A stretch of 64,000 bases of DNA from UMGS1901 sp934122115 (GTDB lineage: Bacteria > Bacillota > Clostridia > TANB77 > CAG-508), in assembly GCA_934122115.1 (NCBI GenBank), contig CAKOVU010000003.1:62001-126000 (forward strand), given 5' to 3'. The position numbers were made by a program, and so were the translations under genes. How positions within the stretch are numbered: the first letter of the stretch is position 1; every line of letters starts with the position of its first letter. Shown here in pieces: positions 31,714 to 41,283 of the stretch. The notes beneath the pieces are model-generated. The model saw only the letters and a program-made list of their open reading frames with translations. It ran no database searches and was not told the DNA's origin.

Positions 31714-34395
31714 ATGAGCAAAGACGAAATAGAGGGAAAATATAATCCAAAAGAATTCGAAGAAAAATTATATAATGAATGGGAAGAAAATGGATACTTC
31801 AGACCTAGTATGGATAAAGCAAAGCCAAGCTACTGCATAATGATGCCACCACCAAATGTAACAGGCAAGCTACATATGGGACATGCTTTGGATGATACTA
31901 TTCAAGATGTGCTTATTAGATTTAAAAGAATGCAAGGATACAACACATTATGGCTTCCAGGCTCAGACCACGCATCTATTGCAACTGAAGCAAAAGTAGT
32001 AGAAAAATTGAAGAAACAAGGAATATCTAAAGAAGATTTAGGAAGAGAAAAATTTTTAGATGAAGCGTGGGATTGGACAAAAGAGTATGGAGGAGTAATA
32101 CAGAATCAACAAAGAAAACTAGGATGTTCATGCGATTGGAGCAGAAAAAGGTTTACTCTAGATAAAGGATTGTCTGATGCAGTAGTAGAAGAGTTTATGA
32201 ATTTGTATAATGATGGTCTTATATATAAGGGAGAAAAAATGATAAATTGGTGCCCTAACTGTCATACTTCTATATCAGATGCAGAAGTTGACTATGTAGA
32301 AGAGGCTTCTCATTTATGGCATATAAGATACCAAATAAAAGGAACACAACAATATGTAATAGTAGCAACTACGAGACCTGAAACTATGCTAGGGGATACT
32401 GCTGTAGCTGTAAATCCTACAGATGATAGATATAAAGATATAATAGGAAAAACATGTATTTTGCCAATTATGAATAAAGAAATCCCAATAATAGCAGATG
32501 AATTTGTAGATAAAGAATTTGGAACTGGTTGTGTTAAGATTACACCTGCACATGATCCAAATGATTACAAAGCAGGACTAGCTCATAATTTGGAAATAGT
32601 AGAAGTATTTGATGATAGCTCTATTATGGGAGACTTAGTGCCTGAATATAAAGGAATGAAAACAACAGAAGCTCGTAAACATATTGTAGAAAAATTAGAA
32701 GAACTTGGAGCTTTAGTAAAAATAGAAGATTACGCACACAATGTTGGAAAATGCTACAGATGTCATAACACAGTAGAACCAAGAATTTCTAATCAATGGT
32801 TTGTAAAAATGAAAGATTTAGCAGAACCTGCAATAAGAGCTGTTAAAGAAGGAGATATAAAATTTGTTCCTAAAAAATATGAAAAAACATATTTTAATTG
32901 GATGGAAAATATTCAGGATTGGTGTATTTCTAGACAATTATGGTGGGGACATAGAGTACCAGTATACTATTGCAAAAACTGCGGAAAAGTGCATGTTGCA
33001 AAGGAAATGCCAGGACAATGCGAAAAATGTGGAGGAACAGAATTATACCAAGATGAAGACACTTTGGATACATGGTTTAGTTCTGCATTATGGCCATTTT
33101 CTACATTGGGTTGGCCAAATAAAGAATCTGAAGACTTGAAAACTTTTTATCCTACAAATGTATTAGTTACAGCATATGATATAATCTTTTTCTGGGTAGC
33201 TAGAATGATTTTCTCTGGATTGTATGCAATGAAGGAAAAACCATTTTCTGATATACTAATGCATGGAATTGTAAGGGACTCACAAGGCAGAAAAATGTCA
33301 AAGAGTCTAGGAAATGGAATAGATCCTATTGAAATAATTGACCAATATGGAGCAGATAGTTTAAGATTTTCTGTACTTTCTGGCACAACAATGGGAAATG
33401 ATATTAGATACATGCCAGAGAAATTAGAGCAAGCATCTAATTTTGCAAATAAAATATGGAATGCTGCTAAATTTATAATTAATAATAATTGTGAAGTATC
33501 TGAGTTAAAAGAATTTGAAGGCAAAGCAATAAATAAAGAAACAGGAAAGTTTGTATCTGAATATTTTAAACTTGAAGACAAATGGATTATACAAAAATTA
33601 GATGAATTAATAGCAACTGTAACTAAGAATATAGAAGATTATGATTTAGGAATAGCACTTGACAACATCTATAGCTTTATATGGAATGAGTTCTGTGATT
33701 GGTATATAGAAATGTCTAAAATAAGATTGTATGGCGACAACAAAGAAGAAAAAGTACAAGTATGTTTTGTATTGAATTATGTATTTGCAACATCTCTAAA
33801 ATTACTACATCCATTTATGCCGTTCATCACATCTGAACTTTATACAAAAGTAATGGAATATGGTAAAGATAAGGATATTATGGTAACTGAATGGCCTGAA
33901 ACTATTTCAAGAATAGATTACAACAAAGAAAAAGATTCAATAGAAAAGTTTAAGGATTTAATAACTAAAATAAGAAATATCAGAAACGAGAAGCACATAC
34001 ATCCAACCAAAAAAGCAAATTTGATTTTTGTAACAACCAAATACAAAGAAGACTTAGAAGAAGAAAAAGATATGCTCTTGAAATTAGGATTTGGTAGCGA
34101 AATGCTAATAAAAGCAAATAGAGAGGGAATACCGGAGAATTCAATAAGTATTTTACAAGATGATTTGGAACTATACATGCCAGCTGAAGGTTTAATAGAT
34201 ATGGAAGAGGAGAAAAATAGATTGGAATCTGAAATAAAGAGATTAGAATCTGAGGTTGCCAGAGGAGAAAAAATGCTTTCAAACCCAGGATTTATTAATA
34301 AAGCTCCACAAGCTAAAATAGAACAAGAAAAAGAAAAATTAGCAAATTATAAAAAAATGCTTGAGGATACAAAAACAAGATTAGCTCAAATATAA
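31714..34395 (+). CDS. valS: Valine-tRNA ligase
   Basis: ValRS charges tRNA-Val. From ATG 31714 (GGGAGG at 31702-31707) the protein has 893 residues. The class I HIGH motif is PPPNVTGKLHMGHAL near residue 50, the KMSKS loop is GRKMSKSLGNGIDP near 530, and the editing domain contains TTRPETMLGDTAVAVNP. A zinc-like CXXC pair set (YYCKNCGK, GQCEKCGG) lies near 422-440. The C-terminal 70 residues form the ValRS coiled coil (EEEKNRLESEIKRLESEV). No T-box leader is visible in front; the gene appears cotranscribed with galE. The earlier in-frame ATG at 31684 lacks a site. Confidence 0.97.
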   Translation: MSKDEIEGKYNPKEFEEKLYNEWEENGYFRPSMDKAKPSYCIMMPPPNVTGKLHMGHALDDTIQDVLIRFKRMQGYNTLWLPGSDHASIATEAKVVEKLKKQGISKEDLGREKFLDEAWDWTKEYGGVIQNQQRKLGCSCDWSRKRFTLDKGLSDAVVEEFMNLYNDGLIYKGEKMINWCPNCHTSISDAEVDYVEEASHLWHIRYQIKGTQQYVIVATTRPETMLGDTAVAVNPTDDRYKDIIGKTCILPIMNKEIPIIADEFVDKEFGTGCVKITPAHDPNDYKAGLAHNLEIVEVFDDSSIMGDLVPEYKGMKTTEARKHIVEKLEELGALVKIEDYAHNVGKCYRCHNTVEPRISNQWFVKMKDLAEPAIRAVKEGDIKFVPKKYEKTYFNWMENIQDWCISRQLWWGHRVPVYYCKNCGKVHVAKEMPGQCEKCGGTELYQDEDTLDTWFSSALWPFSTLGWPNKESEDLKTFYPTNVLVTAYDIIFFWVARMIFSGLYAMKEKPFSDILMHGIVRDSQGRKMSKSLGNGIDPIEIIDQYGADSLRFSVLSGTTMGNDIRYMPEKLEQASNFANKIWNAAKFIINNNCEVSELKEFEGKAINKETGKFVSEYFKLEDKWIIQKLDELIATVTKNIEDYDLGIALDNIYSFIWNEFCDWYIEMSKIRLYGDNKEEKVQVCFVLNYVFATSLKLLHPFMPFITSELYTKVMEYGKDKDIMVTEWPETISRIDYNKEKDSIEKFKDLITKIRNIRNEKHIHPTKKANLIFVTTKYKEDLEEEKDMLLKLGFGSEMLIKANREGIPENSISILQDDLELYMPAEGLIDMEEEKNRLESEIKRLESEVARGEKMLSNPGFINKAPQAKIEQEKEKLANYKKMLEDTKTRLAQI

Positions 34396-34398
34396 ATA

Positions 34399-34437
34399 AA
34401 AAATTAGTGAAAGAATCTCCTCTTTCACTAATTTTTT
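34399..34437. terminator. Bidirectional terminator between valS and tsaC
   Basis: AAAAATTAGTGAAAGA (34399-34414) pairs with TCTTTCACTAATTTTT (34421-34436) around a six-base loop. A run of A on one side and T on the other allows use from both strands, and the T run overlaps the tsaC stop codon. Confidence 0.88.
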
Positions 34438-35518
34438 ATATCACATTATAATTGCATGCTCGTAATAATCTATTCATTATTGCTAAACCTAAACCATCAG
34501 TAGCAACTCCTTCGATTATTATTAAATCCGAATTATAGGTATCAGCTTTTCTTAAATCTGAAAAGATATTTTTAGAAATAGAATTCAAATTTGAACCTAA
34601 ATTTATAATATGAATATTCTCGTCTAAATTTTTCCTTAAAAATTCAAAATTCTGCTCTGAACACATGATTGTGGGAACTTTACCATTAGATATACATTTT
34701 TGCGCAACGTGTATAATTTTTTCTTGTATTTTATTAATAGACGAATCATAAACAAGCACACATTCTGTTTTGGGAGCGTAATGCTTATACTTCATACCCG
34801 GAGATAAAACCTTTTTATTAGGCTCTAGTTTTCCAAGTATATGTTTATCTATAATAACATTTCCGGCAACTTGTTTTATTTCTTCTGCAGTGATTTTGCC
34901 AGGTCTTAAAATGTGAGGTACATTGTCTATTACCCTAACTACTGTAGATTCTAAACCGATGTTGCACTCGCCACCATCTATAATATAATCAACTTTAGAA
35001 GCAAGTTCATCAAAAATATCGTTAATATTAGTTCCACTCGGTCTTCCAGAAATATTAGCACTTGGAGCTGCAATAGGAACACCTGAGTATTTAATTAGGT
35101 TTCTAGCAATCTCATTGCTAGGCATTCGCACACCAACTGTTTCTAATCCACCTGAAACGATTGATGGAACAAATGGTGTTTTATTTAGAATAATTGTGAA
35201 AGGACCAGGCCAGAATGCATTCATTAGGCTGAATTCTAGGTCTGTTATATTTTGTGCTATTTTGCCTAACATTCCAATATCACATATGTGAAGTATCAAT
35301 GGATTATCTGAAGCTCTGCCCTTAGCAATGTATATTCTTTTTACAGCCTCTGGGTCTAATCCATTTGCTCCCAAACCATAAACAGTTTCAGTTGGGAAGA
35401 GAACAAGCCCACCATCATATATTATTTTTCCTGCTTTTTCTAATTTAGTATAATCATTTAAACTATGTATATTTTTTAAATCTAAATAATTATCACATAT
35501 TTTATCTTTTTCTTTCAT
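34436..35518 (-). CDS. tsaC: L-threonylcarbamoyladenylate synthase (Sua5/TsaC)
   Basis: The enzyme makes threonylcarbamoyl-AMP from Thr, bicarbonate and ATP for the t6A37 modification of ANN-decoding tRNAs. The 360-residue protein has the YrdC domain with GKIIYDGGLVLFPTETVYGLG, AKGRASDNPLILHI (the KxR..S basic pocket) and APSANISGRPSGT, followed from about 215 by the C-terminal Sua5 domain starting PGKITAEEI and KVLSPGMKYKHYAPK. The two-domain length fits Sua5/YwlC of Bacillus rather than the short TsaC. It is on the opposite strand from valS and is divergently transcribed from folD, with a 136-base gap that must carry both promoters. Confidence 0.95.
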   Translation of the reverse strand: MKEKDKICDNYLDLKNIHSLNDYTKLEKAGKIIYDGGLVLFPTETVYGLGANGLDPEAVKRIYIAKGRASDNPLILHICDIGMLGKIAQNITDLEFSLMNAFWPGPFTIILNKTPFVPSIVSGGLETVGVRMPSNEIARNLIKYSGVPIAAPSANISGRPSGTNINDIFDELASKVDYIIDGGECNIGLESTVVRVIDNVPHILRPGKITAEEIKQVAGNVIIDKHILGKLEPNKKVLSPGMKYKHYAPKTECVLVYDSSINKIQEKIIHVAQKCISNGKVPTIMCSEQNFEFLRKNLDENIHIINLGSNLNSISKNIFSDLRKADTYNSDLIIIEGVATDGLGLAIMNRLLRACNYNVI

Positions 35519-35654
35519 GAGAACCCCTTAAATTTCTATATTCAAAACATTCTGTATTATACTACAAAACAGCAAAATTTGCAAATTAACTTGAATATTA
35601 GATGAAAATAATATAATATATCTGTAGCAAGATAATATAAAATAGGAGAAAAAT

Positions 35655-36500
35655 ATGTACACGATAATTGATGGAAAAAAACTAGCACAAAAAATAAGGC
35701 TAGAACTAAAAACAGAAGCAGAAAAATTTAAAACCAAACCAAAATTAGCAGTAATATTGGTGGGAAATGACCAAGCATCCAAAATATATGTTAGAAATAA
35801 GAGCAAAGCGTGTGAAGAAGTAGGAATAGAATATGAAGAACATGTTTTGGAAGAAACAACTAAAATGGGAGACTTATTAGGGTTGATTGAAAAATTAAAT
35901 AGTGACGATAGTATAAATGGAATATTATTGCAAGCACCACTTCCAAAACATCTTGAAATAAATAGAGCATTCGAAAAAATATCACCTATAAAAGATGTTG
36001 ATGGATTTAACCCAATAAATGTTGGAAAATTATTAATAGGAGAAGATACATTTATATCTTGTACTCCTTATGGAATTATAAAAATGCTAGAAGAATATAA
36101 TATTCCTATACAAGGAAAAAATGCGGTAGTTGTAGGCAGAAGCAATATAGTAGGAAAACCACTGGTACAGTGCTTATTAAATAAAAATGCAACTGTTACT
36201 ATATGCCATTCTAAAACTGAAAATTTAATCAATTACACAAGAAATGCGGATATATTAATTAGTGCTGTAGGAAAAGCAAATTTAATAACAGCTGATATGG
36301 TTAAAGAAGGTGCCACAGTAATTGATGTTGGAATGAATAGAAACAATAATGGAAAATTATGTGGAGATGTAGATTTTGAGAATGTTAAAGAAATAGCAAG
36401 ATATATAACTCCAGTTCCAGGGGGAGTAGGACCTATGACAATTACTATGCTAATGAATAATGTGATAAAAGCTTATAAGATGCAAAATAATATAAGTTAA
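35655..36500 (+). CDS. folD: Bifunctional methylenetetrahydrofolate dehydrogenase/cyclohydrolase
   Basis: FolD converts 5,10-methylene-THF to 10-formyl-THF. The 281-residue protein has KLAVILVGNDQASKIYVRNKSKACEEVGI with the catalytic Tyr/Lys pair, INGILLQAPLPKHL, PIKDVDGFNPINVG, CTPYGIIKMLEEY, the cofactor-binding VVGRSNIVGKP and ITPVPGGVGPMTITML at the end. Length and all motifs are standard. AATAGGAGAAAA precedes the ATG. A -10-like TATAAT at 35612-35617 has only a weak -35 (TTGAAT, 15-base spacer). A frameshifted dprA follows after 18 bases. Confidence 0.96.
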   Translation: MYTIIDGKKLAQKIRLELKTEAEKFKTKPKLAVILVGNDQASKIYVRNKSKACEEVGIEYEEHVLEETTKMGDLLGLIEKLNSDDSINGILLQAPLPKHLEINRAFEKISPIKDVDGFNPINVGKLLIGEDTFISCTPYGIIKMLEEYNIPIQGKNAVVVGRSNIVGKPLVQCLLNKNATVTICHSKTENLINYTRNADILISAVGKANLITADMVKEGATVIDVGMNRNNNGKLCGDVDFENVKEIARYITPVPGGVGPMTITMLMNNVIKAYKMQNNIS

Positions 36501-36518
36501 TAAGAGAAAAGAGGTAAT

Positions 36519-37164
36519 TTGAATACGCGTTTATTAACATACAATGAAGAAAACTATCCACAGAAGCTAAAGAATATATATGATTCTCCAATGTGCTTGT
36601 TTTATAAGGGTAATATAAGTTTGCTAAATAGAAAAATTATAGCAGTAGTAGGTTGCAGAGATTGCAGCAATTATGGTGCAAAAGTAGCATTTGAAATAGC
36701 GTATGGACTTTCTAAGAATAGCATAATAGTTATTAGTGGAGGAGCCAGAGGAATTGATTCATATGCACATAAAGGAGCCTTAGCAGCCAATAAGCCAACA
36801 ATAGAAGTATTAGGGAATAGCTTAGAATATATATATCCTCCAGAAAATAAGGAGTTGGAAGAAAAAATATTAAAGTCAGATGGATTAATAATTAGTGAAT
36901 ACATCAATCGGAACTAAGCCAGACAAATTAACATTTCCAGAGAGAAATAGAATTATAAGTGGATTGTCAGATGGTGTTATAGTGGTAGAAGCCAAAAAGG
37001 GAAGTGGGAGTTTAATAACAGTTGACCATGCTTTGGAACAAGGCAAGAATGTGTATGCAATTCCAGGCAATATAACGAGCAAGTATTCTGAAGGAACAAA
37101 CGAACTTATAAGGCAAGGTGCAAAATTACTAACTAGTATAAAAGATGTACTAGAAGAAATATAA
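36519..37164 (+). pseudogene. dprA: DNA processing protein DprA, single-base frameshift
   Basis: DprA loads RecA on incoming single-stranded DNA. The first frame, from TTG 36519 with GAGGT at 36511-36515, codes LTYNEENYPQKLKNIYDSPM, VVGCRDCSNYGAKVA, VISGGARGIDSYAHKGAL and EVLGNSLEYIYPPEN, then stops at 36915 after SEYINRN. The next frame carries on with SIGTKPDKLTFPERNRIISG and SGSLITVDHALEQGKNVYAI through GNI to the stop at 37162. The family reads SEYPxGTKPxxxxFPxRNR here, so one extra base near 36903 breaks the gene. Joined, it would be about 214 residues, lacking the usual C-terminal winged helix and N-terminal SAM region. A real mutation and an assembly indel are both possible. Confidence 0.88.
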
Positions 37165-37169
37165 AAAAG

Positions 37170-37198
37170 TTTACTTTTATTTAAATATGTAATATAAT
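37170..37198 (+). promoter_or_regulatory. Promoter of the class A PBP gene
   Basis: TTTACT (37170-37175) and TATAAT (37193-37198) have a 17-base spacer, right after the dprA stop. Confidence 0.6.
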
Positions 37199-37239
37199 AT
37201 TTAGGAGTATATAGAAGAAAAAGTAGGAGGACTATTTTA

Positions 37240-39840
37240 ATGAGAAACTCGAAAAAAGAAAAACAATCTAAAAAGAAAGATGTAAAAAAGAAGGGTAAAA
37301 GCGTTAATAATAAAGAAGCAAATAAAGAATTAAAAAATACAAAGAAAAAAGGATTTTGGAAAAGACATCCAAAGTTTAAAATTTTTGTGAGAGTATTAAT
37401 CATATTAATAGTACTAGCTGTAATTGTTGGTGGTGGAATAATTGCAGGTTTAATATTCGGTGATAAATGGAAAATAAATAAAGAAGATCTAATATTAAGT
37501 AATATAAATACAACAATATATGATAAAGATGGAAATGAAATAGCTAGTGTATCAGGTGACGAAAAAAGAAGGATAGTTCACATAAATGATATTCCACAAA
37601 TAGTTCAAGATGCGTTTATTTCAATAGAAGATGAAACTTTTTACGAAAATAATGGTGTAAACTGGAAGAGAACAATAGGTGCAACTGTTTCATGGATTAT
37701 TAATAGAGGTAATTCTACCAGAGGTGGAGGAAGCACAATAACACAACAATTAGTAAAGAACTTAATGCAGGATGATGATAACCAAGGTGCAGCAGGTGCA
37801 GAAAGAAAGATAAGAGAAATTTCAAGAGCATATCAAGTAAGCAAAATATTATCTAAACAGCAAATATTAGAATTATATTTGAATATAATATTTATGGGTG
37901 GAGATGTTTATGGAGTACAGCTTGGCTCACAATATTATTTTAATAAACCAGTTCAAGAATTAGATTTAGCAGAAGCAGCATTTTTAGCTGGAATAAACCA
38001 TTCTCCTAATAGTTATAATCCATATGGAGAAACAGATAATTCAGAAAAAATAAAAAAGAGAACAAAAACAGTTCTAGTAAAAATGAAAGAATTGGGTAAA
38101 ATAAACGAAGAAGAATATAATACAGCAGTAGCTAAAGTAGATAATGGATTAACATTTGAAAAAGGTTCAACTACATCAAATTCAACTATGACATACCTTG
38201 CAAAAGCAGCATTAAATCAAGTTGTTAGACAATTTGCAGAAGAAAAAGATGTTACAATAAAATATGCCGAAACTAAAATTTATGGTGGCGGATACAAAAT
38301 ATACACAACACAAGATTCAAATATACAATCAATAATGGATGAAGTATACCATGATGAAGATTATATAGTATATGGTAGCGAACAACATGCACAATCTGCA
38401 ATGGTAGTAATAGATCATAAAACAGGTCAGGTAGTTGGATGTATGGGAGGACTTGGAAGTGATTCGGATTCTAATGGATTAAATAGAGCAACACAATCTA
38501 CAAGACAACCAGGTTCATCTATTAAACCGATAGCATCAATAGCTCCATCTCTAGAATCAGGAATTATAACTGCTTCTACAATATATGATGAATCTAGAAC
38601 ACGCTTTGGAGATTATACGCCAACAAACTCAGGGCTTGGATTGATAACTGTAAGAAAAGCAATAGAAGTTTCTGCAAATACTACTGAAGTAAAGATTATG
38701 TCTGAATTGGGACCAAAAAATTCTATAGAATTTATGAGAAAATTGGGAATAACTTCTTTATTAACAGCTTCAGATAATCCAGAACATAATGACGAAAACC
38801 TAGCATTAGTTCTAGGAGGAGTAACAAATGGAATTTCACCATTAGAAATGGCTGGTGCATATGCAACAATAGCAAATAATGGTGTATATATAACACCAAT
38901 ATTCTATACAAGAGTTGAAGATTCAGCAGGAATAGTTGAATTAGAAGCAAAACAAGAAAAGAGAAGAGTAATATCAGAAGCTAATGCGTATATATTACAA
39001 AGTATTTTAACAGGTCCAGTAATAGGTTCTGGAGGAACTGCAAGTGGATGTAGAATTTCTGGAATGGATGTAGGAGCAAAAACGGGAACAACAACTAAAA
39101 ACTTAGATAGATGGCTTTGCGGTTTCACACCATATTATACAGGTGCTACATGGTACGGATTTGATAATAATGAAAAAATAAATACAAGATATAATCCATC
39201 TTCTAGAATATGGGCAGCAGTTATGAAAAAGGTTCATTCTGGACTAGAAGGAGCTCGCTTTGAAAGACCAAGTAATGTGGTTACGGCAATTGTATGTAAA
39301 GATTCTGGAAAAGTAGCAACTGATGCATGTACAAACACATATACAGAATATTTTGCACAAGGCACAGTTCCAAAGAAATGTGATGGACATAAGGTTCTAA
39401 CTATATGTACTGATACTGGTAAAATAGCAAATGAATATTGTCCAAATAAAGAAGAGAAAACATATACTGCAAGACCAGAAAAAGAAGATACAACATTATG
39501 GAAGACAGAAGATAGTGATAAATATGATATTCCTACTGAAGTATGTACAGAACACAAAAAATCAACAGTAAAAATGATAAATGTAGTAGGACTTACTAAA
39601 GACGAGGCATTAAATAAATTAAAAGCTTTAGGATTGAAAATAACAGTAGAAACTAAAGAATCAGATAAGAAAGAAGGAACTGTATTATCGCAAGGAAAGG
39701 CAGAAGGAACAGAACTTACAGAAGGCGCAACTGTTACAATTACTGTTAGCAAGAAAAAAGAACAAACTAATCCAATGAAGCCAGATGATAAAAAAAATAC
39801 AATAGGAAATAATGAAAAAACAAATACAGTCCAAGAATAA
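37240..39840 (+). CDS. Class A penicillin-binding protein with C-terminal PASTA domain
   Basis: This 866-residue enzyme polymerises and cross-links peptidoglycan. A Lys-rich cytoplasmic tail (1-45) precedes one helix (VRVLIILIVLAVIVGGGIIAGLI). The GT51 domain has EDETFYENNGVNW with its catalytic Glu, then RGGGSTITQQLVKNL and KQQILELYLNIIFMGG. The transpeptidase has SSIKP at about 427-431 as SxxK, SANTTE as SxN, and AKTGTT as KTG. A Cys-rich linker (CKDSGKVATDAC, TICTDTGKIANEYC) leads to a PASTA domain at about 785-850 (MINVVGLTKDEALNKLKALG), which in other proteins binds uncross-linked muropeptides. AGTAGGAGG lies before the ATG. The layout equals Firmicute PbpF/PonA-like proteins. Confidence 0.95.
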   Translation: MRNSKKEKQSKKKDVKKKGKSVNNKEANKELKNTKKKGFWKRHPKFKIFVRVLIILIVLAVIVGGGIIAGLIFGDKWKINKEDLILSNINTTIYDKDGNEIASVSGDEKRRIVHINDIPQIVQDAFISIEDETFYENNGVNWKRTIGATVSWIINRGNSTRGGGSTITQQLVKNLMQDDDNQGAAGAERKIREISRAYQVSKILSKQQILELYLNIIFMGGDVYGVQLGSQYYFNKPVQELDLAEAAFLAGINHSPNSYNPYGETDNSEKIKKRTKTVLVKMKELGKINEEEYNTAVAKVDNGLTFEKGSTTSNSTMTYLAKAALNQVVRQFAEEKDVTIKYAETKIYGGGYKIYTTQDSNIQSIMDEVYHDEDYIVYGSEQHAQSAMVVIDHKTGQVVGCMGGLGSDSDSNGLNRATQSTRQPGSSIKPIASIAPSLESGIITASTIYDESRTRFGDYTPTNSGLGLITVRKAIEVSANTTEVKIMSELGPKNSIEFMRKLGITSLLTASDNPEHNDENLALVLGGVTNGISPLEMAGAYATIANNGVYITPIFYTRVEDSAGIVELEAKQEKRRVISEANAYILQSILTGPVIGSGGTASGCRISGMDVGAKTGTTTKNLDRWLCGFTPYYTGATWYGFDNNEKINTRYNPSSRIWAAVMKKVHSGLEGARFERPSNVVTAIVCKDSGKVATDACTNTYTEYFAQGTVPKKCDGHKVLTICTDTGKIANEYCPNKEEKTYTARPEKEDTTLWKTEDSDKYDIPTEVCTEHKKSTVKMINVVGLTKDEALNKLKALGLKITVETKESDKKEGTVLSQGKAEGTELTEGATVTITVSKKKEQTNPMKPDDKKNTIGNNEKTNTVQE

Positions 39841-39864
39841 TTTAAAGATAGAAAGGTTAAAAAA

Positions 39865-41268
39865 ATGGATTTAATTTTATATAACACACTTACAAAGAAT
39901 AAAGAAAAATTTAACCCTCTAGAAAAAAACGTAGTAAAACTATATAGCTGTGGTCCCACAGTATATAGTTTTGCTCATATTGGGAATTTTAGAACTTACA
40001 TATTCATGGATACATTAAGAAGAACTTTAAAATATAACGGTTATAATTTGAAACATGTTATGAATATAACAGATGTAGGACATCTTGAATCTGATGCTGA
40101 TGAAGGCGAAGATAAGATGGAGAAGGCTGCAAAAAAAGAAAACAAAGATCCATATGAAATAGCTCAATTTTATATGAATGCATTTTTGAATGATGTGGAA
40201 AAATTAAATATAGATAAGCCTGAGATAATTACAAGAGCAACAGACAACATAGAAGAAATGATTGAATATGTAAAAGACATTTTGAAAAATGGCTATGCTT
40301 ATGAAACTAGCAAAGGAATTTATTTTGATATATCTAAATTAGATAAATATCCAGTTTTATCTAATAGAAAAATAGATGAACAAATAGCTGGTGCAAGGGT
40401 TGAAGTGGATCCGGAGAAAAGAAATCCATATGATTTTGCTATTTGGATAAAAGCACCTGAAAACCATATTATGAAATGGCAGAGCCCATGGGGGCTTTCA
40501 TACCCAGGTTGGCATCTAGAATGTTCAGCTATGAGCAGAAGATTTTTAGGCGAAGAATTTGATATCCACACAGGCGGAGTGGACCATATTCCAACCCATC
40601 ACGAGAATGAAATTGCACAAGCAAAAGGTGCTACAGGGAAAATACCTGCAAAAACATGGATGCACTGTGAATTCCTATTAGTAGATGGTGGAAAAATGTC
40701 AAAGAGTTTAGGAAATGTTTACACTATATCACAATTGGAAGAAAAAGGAATTACTCCTTTAGCTTATAAATTGTTTTGTTTTACTGCACATTATAGAACA
40801 AAATTGAATTTTACATTTGAAGGTGTAAATTCAGCACAAAAAGCCTTAGAAAGACTTTATGACGGTTATTTAAAACATAAAAACGGCAACGAAGACATAG
40901 ATGAAGATACTATAGAAAAATATAGGCAAACATTTTTAAGTTATATAAATGATGATTTAAATATGCCAGCTGCAATGAGTGTAGTATGGGAAGTTGCGAG
41001 AAACAGTAAAAAATCAAATAAATATGCAAATTTGTTGTTAGAATTTGATAAAGTATTAGGATTAGACTTAGCAAATGCAGAAGAACATATTTCAAAAATA
41101 GAAGAAGAAGAAATTCCAGAAGAAATTAAGCAATTAATAGAAGAAAGAAAACAAGCAAGAGATAATAAAGATTGGGCAAAATCAGACAAAATTAGAGATA
41201 TTATTATTCAAAAAGGGTATAGCATAAAGGATACTAAAGAAGGAATAATAGTAAAGAAAAATAGTTAA
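39865..41268 (+). CDS. cysS: Cysteine-tRNA ligase
   Basis: CysRS charges tRNA-Cys. The 467-residue protein has VKLYSCGPTVYSFAHIGNFR near residue 23 (the HIGH motif with the zinc-binding Cys), PGWHLECSAMSRRFLG (second zinc Cys), DIHTGGVDHIPTHHENEIAQ (zinc-binding His) and GGKMSKSLGNVYTI as KMSKS. The C-terminal DALR-type bundle ends with ERKQARDNKDWAKSDKIRD, standard for the family. It starts 24 bases after the PBP gene with GAAAGG. No T-box is present. Confidence 0.97.
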   Translation: MDLILYNTLTKNKEKFNPLEKNVVKLYSCGPTVYSFAHIGNFRTYIFMDTLRRTLKYNGYNLKHVMNITDVGHLESDADEGEDKMEKAAKKENKDPYEIAQFYMNAFLNDVEKLNIDKPEIITRATDNIEEMIEYVKDILKNGYAYETSKGIYFDISKLDKYPVLSNRKIDEQIAGARVEVDPEKRNPYDFAIWIKAPENHIMKWQSPWGLSYPGWHLECSAMSRRFLGEEFDIHTGGVDHIPTHHENEIAQAKGATGKIPAKTWMHCEFLLVDGGKMSKSLGNVYTISQLEEKGITPLAYKLFCFTAHYRTKLNFTFEGVNSAQKALERLYDGYLKHKNGNEDIDEDTIEKYRQTFLSYINDDLNMPAAMSVVWEVARNSKKSNKYANLLLEFDKVLGLDLANAEEHISKIEEEEIPEEIKQLIEERKQARDNKDWAKSDKIRDIIIQKGYSIKDTKEGIIVKKNS

Positions 41269-41283
41269 TATGGGAGAATAAAA

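Noticed and set aside
39234..39959. Long minus-strand frame opposite the PBP gene and cysS start
   Set aside because: It is a shadow of the PASTA and Cys-rich coding sequence, Phe/Ser/Val-rich as expected from the complement of Lys/Glu-rich codons.
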